Below, in pieces: positions 42,382-49,173 of a stretch of DNA of 64,000 nucleotides (position 1 is its first letter; each line of letters opens with the position of its first letter). The notes under the pieces were generated by a model that saw only the letters and a list, made by a program, of their open reading frames with translations, was not told the origin of the DNA and did no database searches. The DNA is from JAVSMW01 sp032027005 (GTDB taxonomy: Bacteria > Bacillota > Thermincolia > Thermincolales > UBA2595): positions 216,093 through 280,092 of the forward strand of contig JAVSMW010000004.1 in the NCBI GenBank assembly GCA_032027005.1. Reading direction: 5' to 3'. A program made the translations under genes and the position numbers.

Positions 42382-42888
42382 TTAAGCTTTGGGTTTTAAG
42401 GTGTGACATCCTGCGCAATTATTTCTACTTGCATCAATATCATGGGGCGGTTGAGGATCCAGCATTGCTTTGCCTGCGTGACAGGTTGCGCAATTACCGG
42501 AATATGTAGCACTCAGGTCGTGACCTAAGTTCAATACAGGTATGCTAGCAGCCTTAGGTGCCTCGGCTTTGGGTGCTTCTGCCTTAGGAGCTTCTGCCTT
42601 AGGAGCTTCTGCTTTGGGTGCTTCTGCCTTAGGGGCTTCAGCCTTAGGTTCTTCTGCCTTTGGTTCTTCTGCCTTAGGTGCCTCAGCCTGTGGTGCCTCG
42701 GCCTTAGGTGCCTCAGCCTGTGGTGCCTCAGCCTTAGGTTCTTCTGCCTTAGGAGCTTCAGCCTTAGGCTGCTCTTGAGTCTGCTCTGTGCTGGGTGCCG
42801 GGGTCTTTTCGTCGCCGCCGCCGCAACCGACAAGAAGCAATGTTCCTAAAAGAAGCACCAAAAGCAACATCCATTTTCCTTTTGTCAT
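42382..42888 (-). CDS. Diheme c-type cytochrome lipoprotein with PKAEA-repeat tether
   Basis: 168 aa. The signal peptide ends in a lipobox (LLLVGC-GGG), so the protein is anchored on the outer face of the membrane by a lipid. About 75 residues of (P-K/Q-A-E-A/E) repeats form a stiff, charged stalk through the wall. The C-terminal 55 residues carry two heme-binding CXXCH motifs (NCATCH and NCAGCH) with extra histidines (GHDLS, PPHDID) as possible distal ligands. It is probably an electron carrier across the cell envelope. It is monocistronic; the neighbours do not reveal a partner. Confidence 0.85.
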   Translation of the reverse strand: MTKGKWMLLLVLLLGTLLLVGCGGGDEKTPAPSTEQTQEQPKAEAPKAEEPKAEAPQAEAPKAEAPQAEAPKAEEPKAEEPKAEAPKAEAPKAEAPKAEAPKAEAPKAEAPKAASIPVLNLGHDLSATYSGNCATCHAGKAMLDPQPPHDIDASRNNCAGCHTLKPKA

Positions 42889-43107
42889 TCACATCGCCTT
42901 CCTTTTTGTTTTTTAGTGCATGTTTTCACTACCACAATTAAATGATACCAGTAATTGGTTAAAGTAGTCAAACTTGTTAGAAGGTGAACTATTAACAAAC
43001 AAGCCCATTATTTCAGATTACCACAGCTCATATTGCCGGTTTCATGCTTTTTCTACAAAATTCTCCGGTTTATATGCCAGCTAAATAGAAATAATTATTA
43101 TTCCCCT

Positions 43108-43713
43108 TTAATCTGCTTTGATGAGGTTATAACCGGCACTATGGGCCTCATTTAGGACATCCGGAAAATTTTGCACAGCACCCTTTGCGTCAATTTCGTG
43201 AAAACAGTGGCTGCCGGCAAATTCTGCCTCCAGCATCATAAAAAAGTACTTAGCTACCCTGAGGACCCCGTCAAAAACGTTTTTATAGTTGGTACCGGCT
43301 GCAGACAAAAAGATTCCCCGACGGGCCGGGCGCCGGTCCTTGTCCGCAATGACCGGCTTTTTCAGCACATATTTGGTGGCCCAGAAGCGCTGGGTCCGGT
43401 CTACCATGGCTTTAGCCTGGGCGCACATGCCCATCGAATAGATGGGAGCTGCCAAAATAATGCGATCTGCGGCCAGAAGTTTCGGATAGATTAGCTGCAT
43501 ATCATCTTTGACCACACATTTCCCTTCTGCCATACAGCCGTCACAGGCTATACAAGGCCGGAAACTGAAATTATTCAGAGAGATTTTTTCTGTCACTGCC
43601 CCGGCTTCCGCGGCACCTTCCAAGGCTTTGTCCAACAGAATTGAGGTATTGCCCCCTACCCTGGGACTGGTCGCTATGCCCAGACAGGATATACGTGTTT
43701 GTGACTGATCCAT
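43108..43713 (-). CDS. Flavodoxin-fold iron-sulfur flavoprotein / NAD(P)H-FMN reductase family
   Basis: About 201 aa. The FMN-phosphate loop SPRVGGNTSILLDKALEGA comes first, then the compact cysteine motif CIACDGCMAEGKC (C-x2-C-x2-C-x5-C) typical of Isf-type iron-sulfur flavoproteins, followed by AADRIILAAPIYSMGMCAQAKAMVDR. Such proteins shuttle electrons between ferredoxin, FMN and small oxidants in anaerobes. The start at ATG 43713 follows AAGG. It is probably a single-gene unit beside the SprT-like gene. Confidence 0.9.
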   Translation of the reverse strand: MDQSQTRISCLGIATSPRVGGNTSILLDKALEGAAEAGAVTEKISLNNFSFRPCIACDGCMAEGKCVVKDDMQLIYPKLLAADRIILAAPIYSMGMCAQAKAMVDRTQRFWATKYVLKKPVIADKDRRPARRGIFLSAAGTNYKNVFDGVLRVAKYFFMMLEAEFAGSHCFHEIDAKGAVQNFPDVLNEAHSAGYNLIKAD

Positions 43714-43767
43714 ATTTGTCATCCTTCCATAAACCCCCTTAAACAATCTAGAAACTGAAAACTGATT

Positions 43768-44577
43768 TTAGGGCAGCTTTTCCAACATATCTTTTTCCAA
43801 CATATCTTTTTCCAACATATCTTTTTCCAACATATCTTTTTCCAACATATCTAAGGGAACATAATATTTTGCATATCTATTCCCTTGTTTGTCAGCAAAC
43901 TGCCCCTGTTTGTCCCTGACCATGACTGTCGCTCTTTTATTTATTCTGTACAAGATCCCCTGCAATTTATTATCTTTGAAACTAAAGGAAACCCTATCAC
44001 CTGGTTTCAGATCCAGCTTTTGGCTGGCTATCTGCCTGTTTGTAGGCAGGTTGTGAAATTTTCCGGTATGTCCAAAGAGCCTGCCCACCAGGGATTTAAA
44101 CCTATCACCACTGCAGTTTGTGGTGCCAAAGCAAATGTACTCGATAGCATGACATAATTCATGCTCAAAAACCAACAGCAGGGCCTCCAGGCTGTTACTT
44201 GTAGTGATGCCGCCTACTGTTTTATCCCCCTCAGCCATATCATACTGAAACAAGAAATCAACACCGATGCGGATTTCAATAGTAAGATTTTCGGGTTTGA
44301 CCCTGCCTTTGTCTTTGGGGAACTTGGTAAGACCGGCACTCCTGGTCATACGGCGGGACAGGGCGAATTTTAATTTGCCCCTGTAATTTGTGTTAAACCA
44401 GTTGTTCAGGAATACCTGATCATATAATTGGTACAGCAACTGCAGGTCGCCTGTAGAAATGGCCTCTATTTTTCCGCTCTTGATGTTTGATGAAGATTCC
44501 ACCAAAACCTTGAAAACCCGAGACCTTTTTTGTAATATGTTTTTTGCTGAATGCTTGAGGTTTAGGATCTCATTCAT
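43768..44577 (-). CDS. SprT-like zinc metalloprotease-domain protein with DMLEK repeats
   Basis: 269 aa. A SprT-like domain (about 45-175) has the zinc motif FEHELCHAIEY (HExxH) and a third ligand likely in FGHTGKFHN. SprT/Spartan proteins cleave DNA-protein crosslinks in eukaryotes; bacterial roles are uncertain. The C-terminal part resembles a KOW/SH3-like domain (LKPGDRVSFSFKDNKLQGILYRINKRATV). It ends in five perfect copies of DMLEK encoded by a 15-bp tandem repeat. The catalytic motif is intact. Confidence 0.85.
   Translation of the reverse strand: MNEILNLKHSAKNILQKRSRVFKVLVESSSNIKSGKIEAISTGDLQLLYQLYDQVFLNNWFNTNYRGKLKFALSRRMTRSAGLTKFPKDKGRVKPENLTIEIRIGVDFLFQYDMAEGDKTVGGITTSNSLEALLLVFEHELCHAIEYICFGTTNCSGDRFKSLVGRLFGHTGKFHNLPTNRQIASQKLDLKPGDRVSFSFKDNKLQGILYRINKRATVMVRDKQGQFADKQGNRYAKYYVPLDMLEKDMLEKDMLEKDMLEKDMLEKLP
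43777..43851 (-). repeat. 15-bp tandem repeat, five copies
   Basis: The unit TTTTTCCAACATATC is repeated five times with almost no change, inside the 3' end of the SprT-like gene. It encodes D-M-L-E-K units. From 44578 to 44788 there is no gene; a short hairpin CCCACCGAAAGGTGGG lies at about 44728-44743. Confidence 0.95.
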
Positions 44578-44788
44578 TGCATGCTCCTAATACGCAGGTC
44601 TGTCCTTCATGTTTCATTAACACCTATTTTAGCTTATCCTCGCAATTTACACAAAACCTTTTTTACTTCAGTTGGTTACCAAGATATCAAAAAGAAAAAC
44701 TCTAAAAAAGCAAAAAATAATGCCCACCGAAAGGTGGGTTATGTTTATGTATGGCAACAAAACCGAGAAAAAGCAATATACTGCAGTC

Positions 44789-45010
44789 TCATCTTGTAAT
44801 TACCCATTTTATTACACTGATTCCAACTAAAGTAAGTAAAAAAATCATAGTTAACAAATGCTTACTAATAACTCTGTTATTGCTCAAATTTTTGATACCG
44901 TGCAAATTTCCGACTTGAGAGATTTTCCACGCATATCTGTTTTCCATGGTCCTTTCCGCTCTGGCCAGTTGTGCCCCATCGTCAGTAAACATATAGGAGC
45001 GCCTGTTCAT
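44789..45010 (-). CDS. Small membrane protein, unknown function
   Basis: 73 aa: a soluble, charged N-terminal half (RSYMFTDDGAQLARAERTME) and one C-terminal membrane helix (LLTMIFLLTLVGISVIKWVI). The ATG is preceded by CAGGTGA. No family recognised. It is divergent from the repair cassette starting at 45221. Confidence 0.55.
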   Translation of the reverse strand: MNRRSYMFTDDGAQLARAERTMENRYAWKISQVGNLHGIKNLSNNRVISKHLLTMIFLLTLVGISVIKWVITR

Positions 45011-45138
45011 TGAAATTCACCTGCCTTCTCTGTGAAAATTGAAGTGTTTAAAGTTTAACTATTATTTATTTTTTTTATTTTCGGTTAATTTTAACATGTT
45101 ATTGTTCAATACTCTGTGAGAACAATAGCTAACTAGAA

Positions 45139-45152
45139 GTGATATATGTCAC
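45139..45152. promoter_or_regulatory. Palindromic operator candidate upstream of the repair cassette
   Basis: GTGATATATGTCAC is a palindrome whose halves match the CRP/FNR-like site at 41251 (GTGAC-TTATAT-CAC). It lies 70-80 nt before the GIY-YIG gene. Confidence 0.4.
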
Positions 45153-45220
45153 CGAAATTCCCCTAAGCATGATAAAATAAATCTAATTCTAAATTGAATG
45201 TCATTTGAACGGAGAATCTC

Positions 45221-46309
45221 ATGGAACTAAAGGAAAAGATCAAAAACCTTCCTTCCTCCCCTGGCGTTTATCTCATGAAAGAACCACGCGGAGGCATAAT
45301 CTATGTGGGGAAAGCAAACAACCTCAAGAGAAGAGTCCAATCTTATTTTCATAACTCCAAGTCGCACTCCCCTAAGGTTGAAAAGCTAGTGAAACATTTA
45401 ACGGACTTTGATTATTTAATAACAGATACAGAATTTGAAGCTTTCATGCTGGAGTGTCAATTAATCAAGCAATTAAAACCCCTCTATAATAAGAAAATGA
45501 AAAATCCACTTTCTTATACCTATATAGTAATCCAAATGGATGACGAATATCCTGGCATAGCTATTACTAATATTCGCACTAAAAAGAACAACCATCATTA
45601 TTTTGGCCCTTTTACAAGTAAGGGCACTGTGGAACGGGCCCTTGAAGCTTTAAAAGAATTCTACAAAATTATGTGCACTAAGCCTGCCGCAAAGGATTCA
45701 ACATGCCTAAACCACTCTTTAGGTCTGTGCATTGGTATGTGTCAAGGGGGTCCCCCAGGTAAACAGTATAAGAAAACCATTGACAAAATCCTTAATTTAC
45801 TTAATGGGACTGACTTGACTGTACTTAAAGATTTGGAACAAAAAATGCTGGATGCGTCGAACAACTTTGATTTTGAGACGGCAGCAAAGTATCGGGATTA
45901 CTTAGATACAGTTAACTCCCTGATCAATAAGACAAAAGTAATAACATTCATCGCAGACAATAAAAATATTGTTATCATCGAACCCTTAAACAAGTGCACA
46001 GTCAAGCTATTCCTGGTTAAGCGGAATCAGATTGTTTTTAGTGAAAAATATTTTCTTAGCAACATGGCTGCTGAACAACTTTGGGCCATCATCAAAACAA
46101 ATATTTTTGCCTTTTTTAAAACAAAAGAACTCAATTCTTCTGTGCAGGTTACCAGTGATGAATTAGATGAGTTACAGATAATTTACAGCTATTTGAATAG
46201 GAGTAATTGCAAATATATTACAATTCCTGAAAGTTGGACAGAAAATGAAGTCCCTTTTCATCTGGAGGAAGCCATAGATAAATTGTTGCGGGATGTCATA
46301 GAACCATAG
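45221..46309 (+). CDS. Short UvrC-like GIY-YIG nuclease
   Basis: 362 aa. It has an N-terminal GIY-YIG domain (SPGVYLMKE, IIYVGKANNLKRRVQSYF, TEFEAFMLECQLIKQLKPLYN), then the cysteine region CLNHSLGLCIGMC as in UvrC, a UVR domain (LEQKMLDASNNFDFETAAKYRDYL) and a divergent C-terminus. The RNase-H endonuclease and helix-hairpin-helix domains that complete UvrC (about 600 aa) are missing. It could make only the 3' incision, like Cho, or act on other branched DNA. It is followed by a Y-family polymerase with an SOS promoter, pointing to lesion bypass or repair. Confidence 0.88.
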   Translation: MELKEKIKNLPSSPGVYLMKEPRGGIIYVGKANNLKRRVQSYFHNSKSHSPKVEKLVKHLTDFDYLITDTEFEAFMLECQLIKQLKPLYNKKMKNPLSYTYIVIQMDDEYPGIAITNIRTKKNNHHYFGPFTSKGTVERALEALKEFYKIMCTKPAAKDSTCLNHSLGLCIGMCQGGPPGKQYKKTIDKILNLLNGTDLTVLKDLEQKMLDASNNFDFETAAKYRDYLDTVNSLINKTKVITFIADNKNIVIIEPLNKCTVKLFLVKRNQIVFSEKYFLSNMAAEQLWAIIKTNIFAFFKTKELNSSVQVTSDELDELQIIYSYLNRSNCKYITIPESWTENEVPFHLEEAIDKLLRDVIEP

Positions 46310-46329
46310 TCTTCCTTTTTTTACCGTGA

Positions 46330-46358
46330 TTGACAAGCGAACATATGTTCTGTATTAT
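46330..46358 (+). promoter_or_regulatory. SOS promoter with LexA (DinR) box
   Basis: TTGACA (46330-46335), 17-nt spacer, TATTAT (46353-46358). The spacer contains CGAACATATGTTCT (46338-46351), which differs in one base from the Bacillus LexA consensus CGAACATATGTTCG. LexA bound here would block polymerase directly. Confidence 0.88.
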
Positions 46359-46398
46359 TGAATTTAGGAGATTAATATATTGCAAAGGATTGTTTATA

Positions 46399-47655
46399 GT
46401 GCGGAATAGATTTATATTTCATATTGATGTAAACTCTGCTTACCTTTCCTGGGAAGCTGCGTACCGGTTACAACACGGCGAGCAGCTTGATTTGAGAACA
46501 GTTCCCTCTATCGTAGGAGGGAATCAGGAATCCAGACACGGAATCGTCTTAGCTAAATCCATCCCGACAAAAAAATACGGAATTAAAACCGGTGAAAGTT
46601 TATTTGAAGCAAGACTAAAATGCAAAGACCTGATAATTGTTCCACCACGGTATGATTTATATATGCAGGCCAGTTCCGCACTCCATGAAATACTCCAGGA
46701 ATACACTCCCCAAATACAACGCTTCTCGGTAGATGAGAGTTTTTTGGATTTTACCGGAACGCATAAACTCTATGGTGAAAATTACCTGGAAATAGCCGAT
46801 GTCATTAAGGATAGAGTGAAAAATGAGCTGGGCTTTACCGTTAACATCGGAATCTCAAATAATAAATTATTAGCAAAGGTGGCCTCTGATTTTCAAAAAC
46901 CAGATAACATACATACTCTGTTTCCCTGGGAAATTAAAGATAAAATGTGGCCTTTAGATGTGAGAGATTTATTTATGGTGGGCAGATCTACGGAAAATAA
47001 GCTGCGCAAACTTGGCATTGACACTATCGGCAAATTAGCTAAGACAGATCCGGCAGTTTTGCAATATCACCTGAAAAGTCATGGGCTGTTGGTGTGGAAC
47101 TATGCCAATGGCAAGGATAACTCGGAAGTCCGCAAAAGTAACCATATTGTGATGAAGGGTATTGGAAATTCTACCACCATCCATTTTGATGTGGATGATA
47201 GAGCAACTGCTCATAAGGTTATCCTTTCTTTATCTGAAATGGTAGGTATGCGCTTGAGGGCTTCTGAGAATTGCTGCCGGGTGGTTTCGGTATCCATAAG
47301 AAATAACCAGTTTCACGGCTATTCAAGACAAAATAAATTATATAATCCTATCGACAGCACCAAACTAATTGCCCAAGCAGCATGTCGACTCTTTGATGAA
47401 GTGTGGCAGGGTGAACCTATCAGAAAACTCGGCGTGTATGTCTCAGAGCTGTGCCACAATGAATATTACCAAGTCAGCCTGTTCGAAAAGGATGATGTGA
47501 ACAAACTAAAGTTGATAGATAAAGTCGTTGATTCTATCAGACTGAAGCATGGCTCTAAATCCATCGTTAGATCAGTTTTCATCCATTCGGATGTACGTTC
47601 CATGAATGGCGGTATTGGAGAAGAAGATTACCCGATGATGACAAGTATCTTGTAA
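46399..47655 (+). CDS. Y-family DNA polymerase (UvrX/DinB type)
   Basis: A translesion polymerase of 418 aa. It has the palm motifs FHIDVNSAYLSWEA (first catalytic Asp), the steric-gate region (SAYLSW), YGIKTGESLFEA, FSVDESFLDFTG (catalytic D-E) and NIGISNNKLLAKVAS, then a little-finger domain. No classic beta-clamp motif is obvious, although the SLFEKDD stretch near the end is a candidate. The nearest type is Bacillus YqjW/UvrX. The start is GTG 46399 with AAAGGA 9 nt upstream. An SOS promoter lies between it and the preceding GIY-YIG gene. Confidence 0.92.
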   Translation: MRNRFIFHIDVNSAYLSWEAAYRLQHGEQLDLRTVPSIVGGNQESRHGIVLAKSIPTKKYGIKTGESLFEARLKCKDLIIVPPRYDLYMQASSALHEILQEYTPQIQRFSVDESFLDFTGTHKLYGENYLEIADVIKDRVKNELGFTVNIGISNNKLLAKVASDFQKPDNIHTLFPWEIKDKMWPLDVRDLFMVGRSTENKLRKLGIDTIGKLAKTDPAVLQYHLKSHGLLVWNYANGKDNSEVRKSNHIVMKGIGNSTTIHFDVDDRATAHKVILSLSEMVGMRLRASENCCRVVSVSIRNNQFHGYSRQNKLYNPIDSTKLIAQAACRLFDEVWQGEPIRKLGVYVSELCHNEYYQVSLFEKDDVNKLKLIDKVVDSIRLKHGSKSIVRSVFIHSDVRSMNGGIGEEDYPMMTSIL

Positions 47656-47672
47656 TTAGGTGGTGTTTAAAG

Positions 47673-47933
47673 TTGAAGGTGTTAGCTCTACCAATAGAAA
47701 TGATTGCCTGGTTTAACGAGGGCGGTCTGCCTACTCCGATTAGATTTAAGATTAATTCAGAAAGCCCGGCCAATGTTGTGAAAGTTGATAAAGTCATTTA
47801 CAGGGAAGTTGAAAAATTTGCCGGCAACTATGTTTATCTGTATCGCTGTCAAAGTGTTATTAACAATATGGAACGTGTGTATGAATTGAAATATGAGTTG
47901 AAAAGTTGTAAATGGATGTTGTTTAAGATGTAG
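47673..47933 (+). CDS. Small protein following the Y-family polymerase
   Basis: 86 aa starting at TTG 47673 behind AGGTGG. The reading MKVLALPIEMIAWFNEGGLPTPIRFKI, then a basic beta-rich remainder ending in CKWMLFKM, looks like a compact beta domain with no catalytic residues. It is 17 nt after the polymerase gene and probably cotranscribed, so an accessory role in the SOS response is inferred. Family not recognised with certainty. Confidence 0.65.
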   Translation: MKVLALPIEMIAWFNEGGLPTPIRFKINSESPANVVKVDKVIYREVEKFAGNYVYLYRCQSVINNMERVYELKYELKSCKWMLFKM

Positions 47934-47943
47934 GCCGGGGGTG

Positions 47944-48528
47944 TCATTTTCTTTGTTCGCCCATTTGTTTTTTGATTTTTTTAGCACTACGCTGAATCTC
48001 CTCAAATTTATCAGCGCAATCATATTCGTGAGCTTTCTTATGGCAATAACTCCAATCAATGTTGTCATAATGGGTTACCATCAACGTCCTTGCCCATTCT
48101 GCTGAATCTAAGTAATTCCAGTGTTTAGCTTCTTGAACTCGGTTTAGAATGAGGTCTTCAATGCCAATAAAATAAGCTTGACGTCCTACATATTCTACCG
48201 GCTGAACTTTATCAAGCGTTCCGACCAGTTCAGCTGATGGAAATTCTATCATAATATCGGTTTGAGGTATTCGCCAGTACCGCCCAGACTTTAAAAAACC
48301 AAGTTTCGACAATACCTCGCTCATTTCGTCATTAATTATTCCTACAAAATCAATGTCTAATGTCGCATATTGGCCTAAAGTATAAAATTCAACAGCAGTA
48401 CCACCGACAACAATCGGAGTAATACCAAGAGGCTTTAAAGCCTCAGTTATGATTCCCGCAATGCCGACCTGCCGCTCCAGCCTGTCTCTGATCGCAATGC
48501 ATTCTAAAAGTTCATCTTTTAAGCTCAT
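47944..48528 (-). CDS. Nucleotidyltransferase-fold protein (toxin-like, DUF6036-type)
   Basis: 194 aa with the minimal nucleotidyltransferase signature VVGGTAVEFYTLG and TLDIDFVG (G-G-T-A ... D-x-D). A helical part follows (GIEDLILNRVQEAKHW). Proteins of this type often form toxin-antitoxin pairs or act as tRNA/protein nucleotidyl- or AMP-transferases. It overlaps by 17 nt the small gene upstream, a layout typical of such pairs. It is convergent with the repair cassette. The assignment to a toxin role is inference. Confidence 0.7.
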   Translation of the reverse strand: MSLKDELLECIAIRDRLERQVGIAGIITEALKPLGITPIVVGGTAVEFYTLGQYATLDIDFVGIINDEMSEVLSKLGFLKSGRYWRIPQTDIMIEFPSAELVGTLDKVQPVEYVGRQAYFIGIEDLILNRVQEAKHWNYLDSAEWARTLMVTHYDNIDWSYCHKKAHEYDCADKFEEIQRSAKKIKKQMGEQRK

Positions 48529-48742
48529 TTAAAACAAATCCTTTCAGAGGTTTCCTGATTAACCGACCAGATTGCAGTGCTTTTTGGACTACTTCAGCAG
48601 TAGCTATTGAAATTCCGATGCTCTCCTCAATACTACGTGGTTTGGTCCTGGGCTTCCGGGAACCGGTAATGTATGGTAAGGCCATGACAAATCGCTCTTT
48701 GTTTTCTAAAGATGCTTGTTCAAATGTGATTGGTTTTTTCAT
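48512..48742 (-). CDS. Small partner of the nucleotidyltransferase (antitoxin-like)
   Basis: 76 aa: MKKPITFEQASLENKERFVM, a basic middle (TGSRKPRTKPRSIEESIG) and a helical end that could be DNA-binding (SIATAEVVQKALQSGRLIRKPLKGF, winged-helix-like). The start ATG 48742 follows AAGGAAGTGA. It overlaps the nucleotidyltransferase gene by 17 nt, so the two are translated together. No named family. Confidence 0.6.
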   Translation of the reverse strand: MKKPITFEQASLENKERFVMALPYITGSRKPRTKPRSIEESIGISIATAEVVQKALQSGRLIRKPLKGFVLNELKR

Positions 48743-48847
48743 TAAAATCACTTCCTTTAAATCTTATGTTAATTGGATAAGGTGCTTTTTGCAAGAGAAA
48801 CAATTGTCGAACTGAGCTTGTCGATTGATGGCATCCGGAGTGCAAAA

Positions 48848-48868
48848 TAAAAAAAGCCCTAAAGGCTT
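48848..48868 (-). terminator. Terminator of the tRNA-Cys/tRNA-Leu unit
   Basis: On the minus strand AAGCCTTTAGGGCTT followed by TTTTTATTTT, a few bases past the tRNA-Leu CCA. Confidence 0.85.
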
Positions 48869-48876
48869 GTTATCAG

Positions 48877-48965
48877 TGGTGCCCGAGACCGGGGTCGAAC
48901 CGGTACGAGGGGTGAACCTCGCAGGATTTTAAGTCCTGTGCGTCTGCCTGTTCCGCCACTCGGGC
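48877..48965 (-). tRNA. tRNA-Leu, anticodon TAA
   Basis: 89 nt with encoded CCA and a long variable arm. The acceptor is GCCCGAG/CTCGGGC, the anticodon stem CAGGA...TCCTG, the loop CTTAAAA (anticodon TAA). Confidence 0.97.
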
Positions 48966-48971
48966 ATATTA

Positions 48972-49046
48972 TGGAGGCGGCACCCAGATTCGAACTGGGG
49001 ATAAAGGATTTGCAGTCCTCTGCCTTAGCCACTTGGCCATGCCGCC
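48972..49046 (-). tRNA. tRNA-Cys, anticodon GCA
   Basis: 75 nt with CCA. The acceptor is GGCGGCA with its partner TGCCGCC, the anticodon loop CTGCAAA (GCA), the T loop TTCGAAT. Confidence 0.97.
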
Positions 49047-49083
49047 TCATTAAAAATCACCTTCTGTCTCGGTGACAACTAAT

Positions 49084-49112
49084 ATATTAACACAAACAAT
49101 ATTTCAAGTCAA
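49084..49112 (-). promoter_or_regulatory. Promoter of tRNA-Cys/tRNA-Leu
   Basis: On the minus strand TTGACT (49107-49112), 17 nt, TAATAT (49084-49089). Confidence 0.7.
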
Positions 49113-49173
49113 CCTTACAACACCTGAAATTGTATCCCACAAAAGGAAATTTGCACATGTTACTTTGCACATG

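Noticed and set aside
42542..42778. Alanine/glycine-rich 78-codon plus-strand frame
   Set aside because: It is the antisense image of the PKAEA repeats of the diheme lipoprotein.
43777..43851. 15-bp repeats as a CRISPR or iteron array
   Set aside because: No spacers; the repeats are in frame and encode DMLEK units in the SprT-like gene.
44581..44799. 72-codon plus-strand frame
   Set aside because: No ribosome site, contains the hairpin CCCACCGAAAGGTGGG, and no recognisable composition.
49084..49160. B12 riboswitch for nrdJ
   Set aside because: No B12-box or aptamer landmarks occur next to nrdJ; the only cobalamin riboswitch is at 25140-25325.
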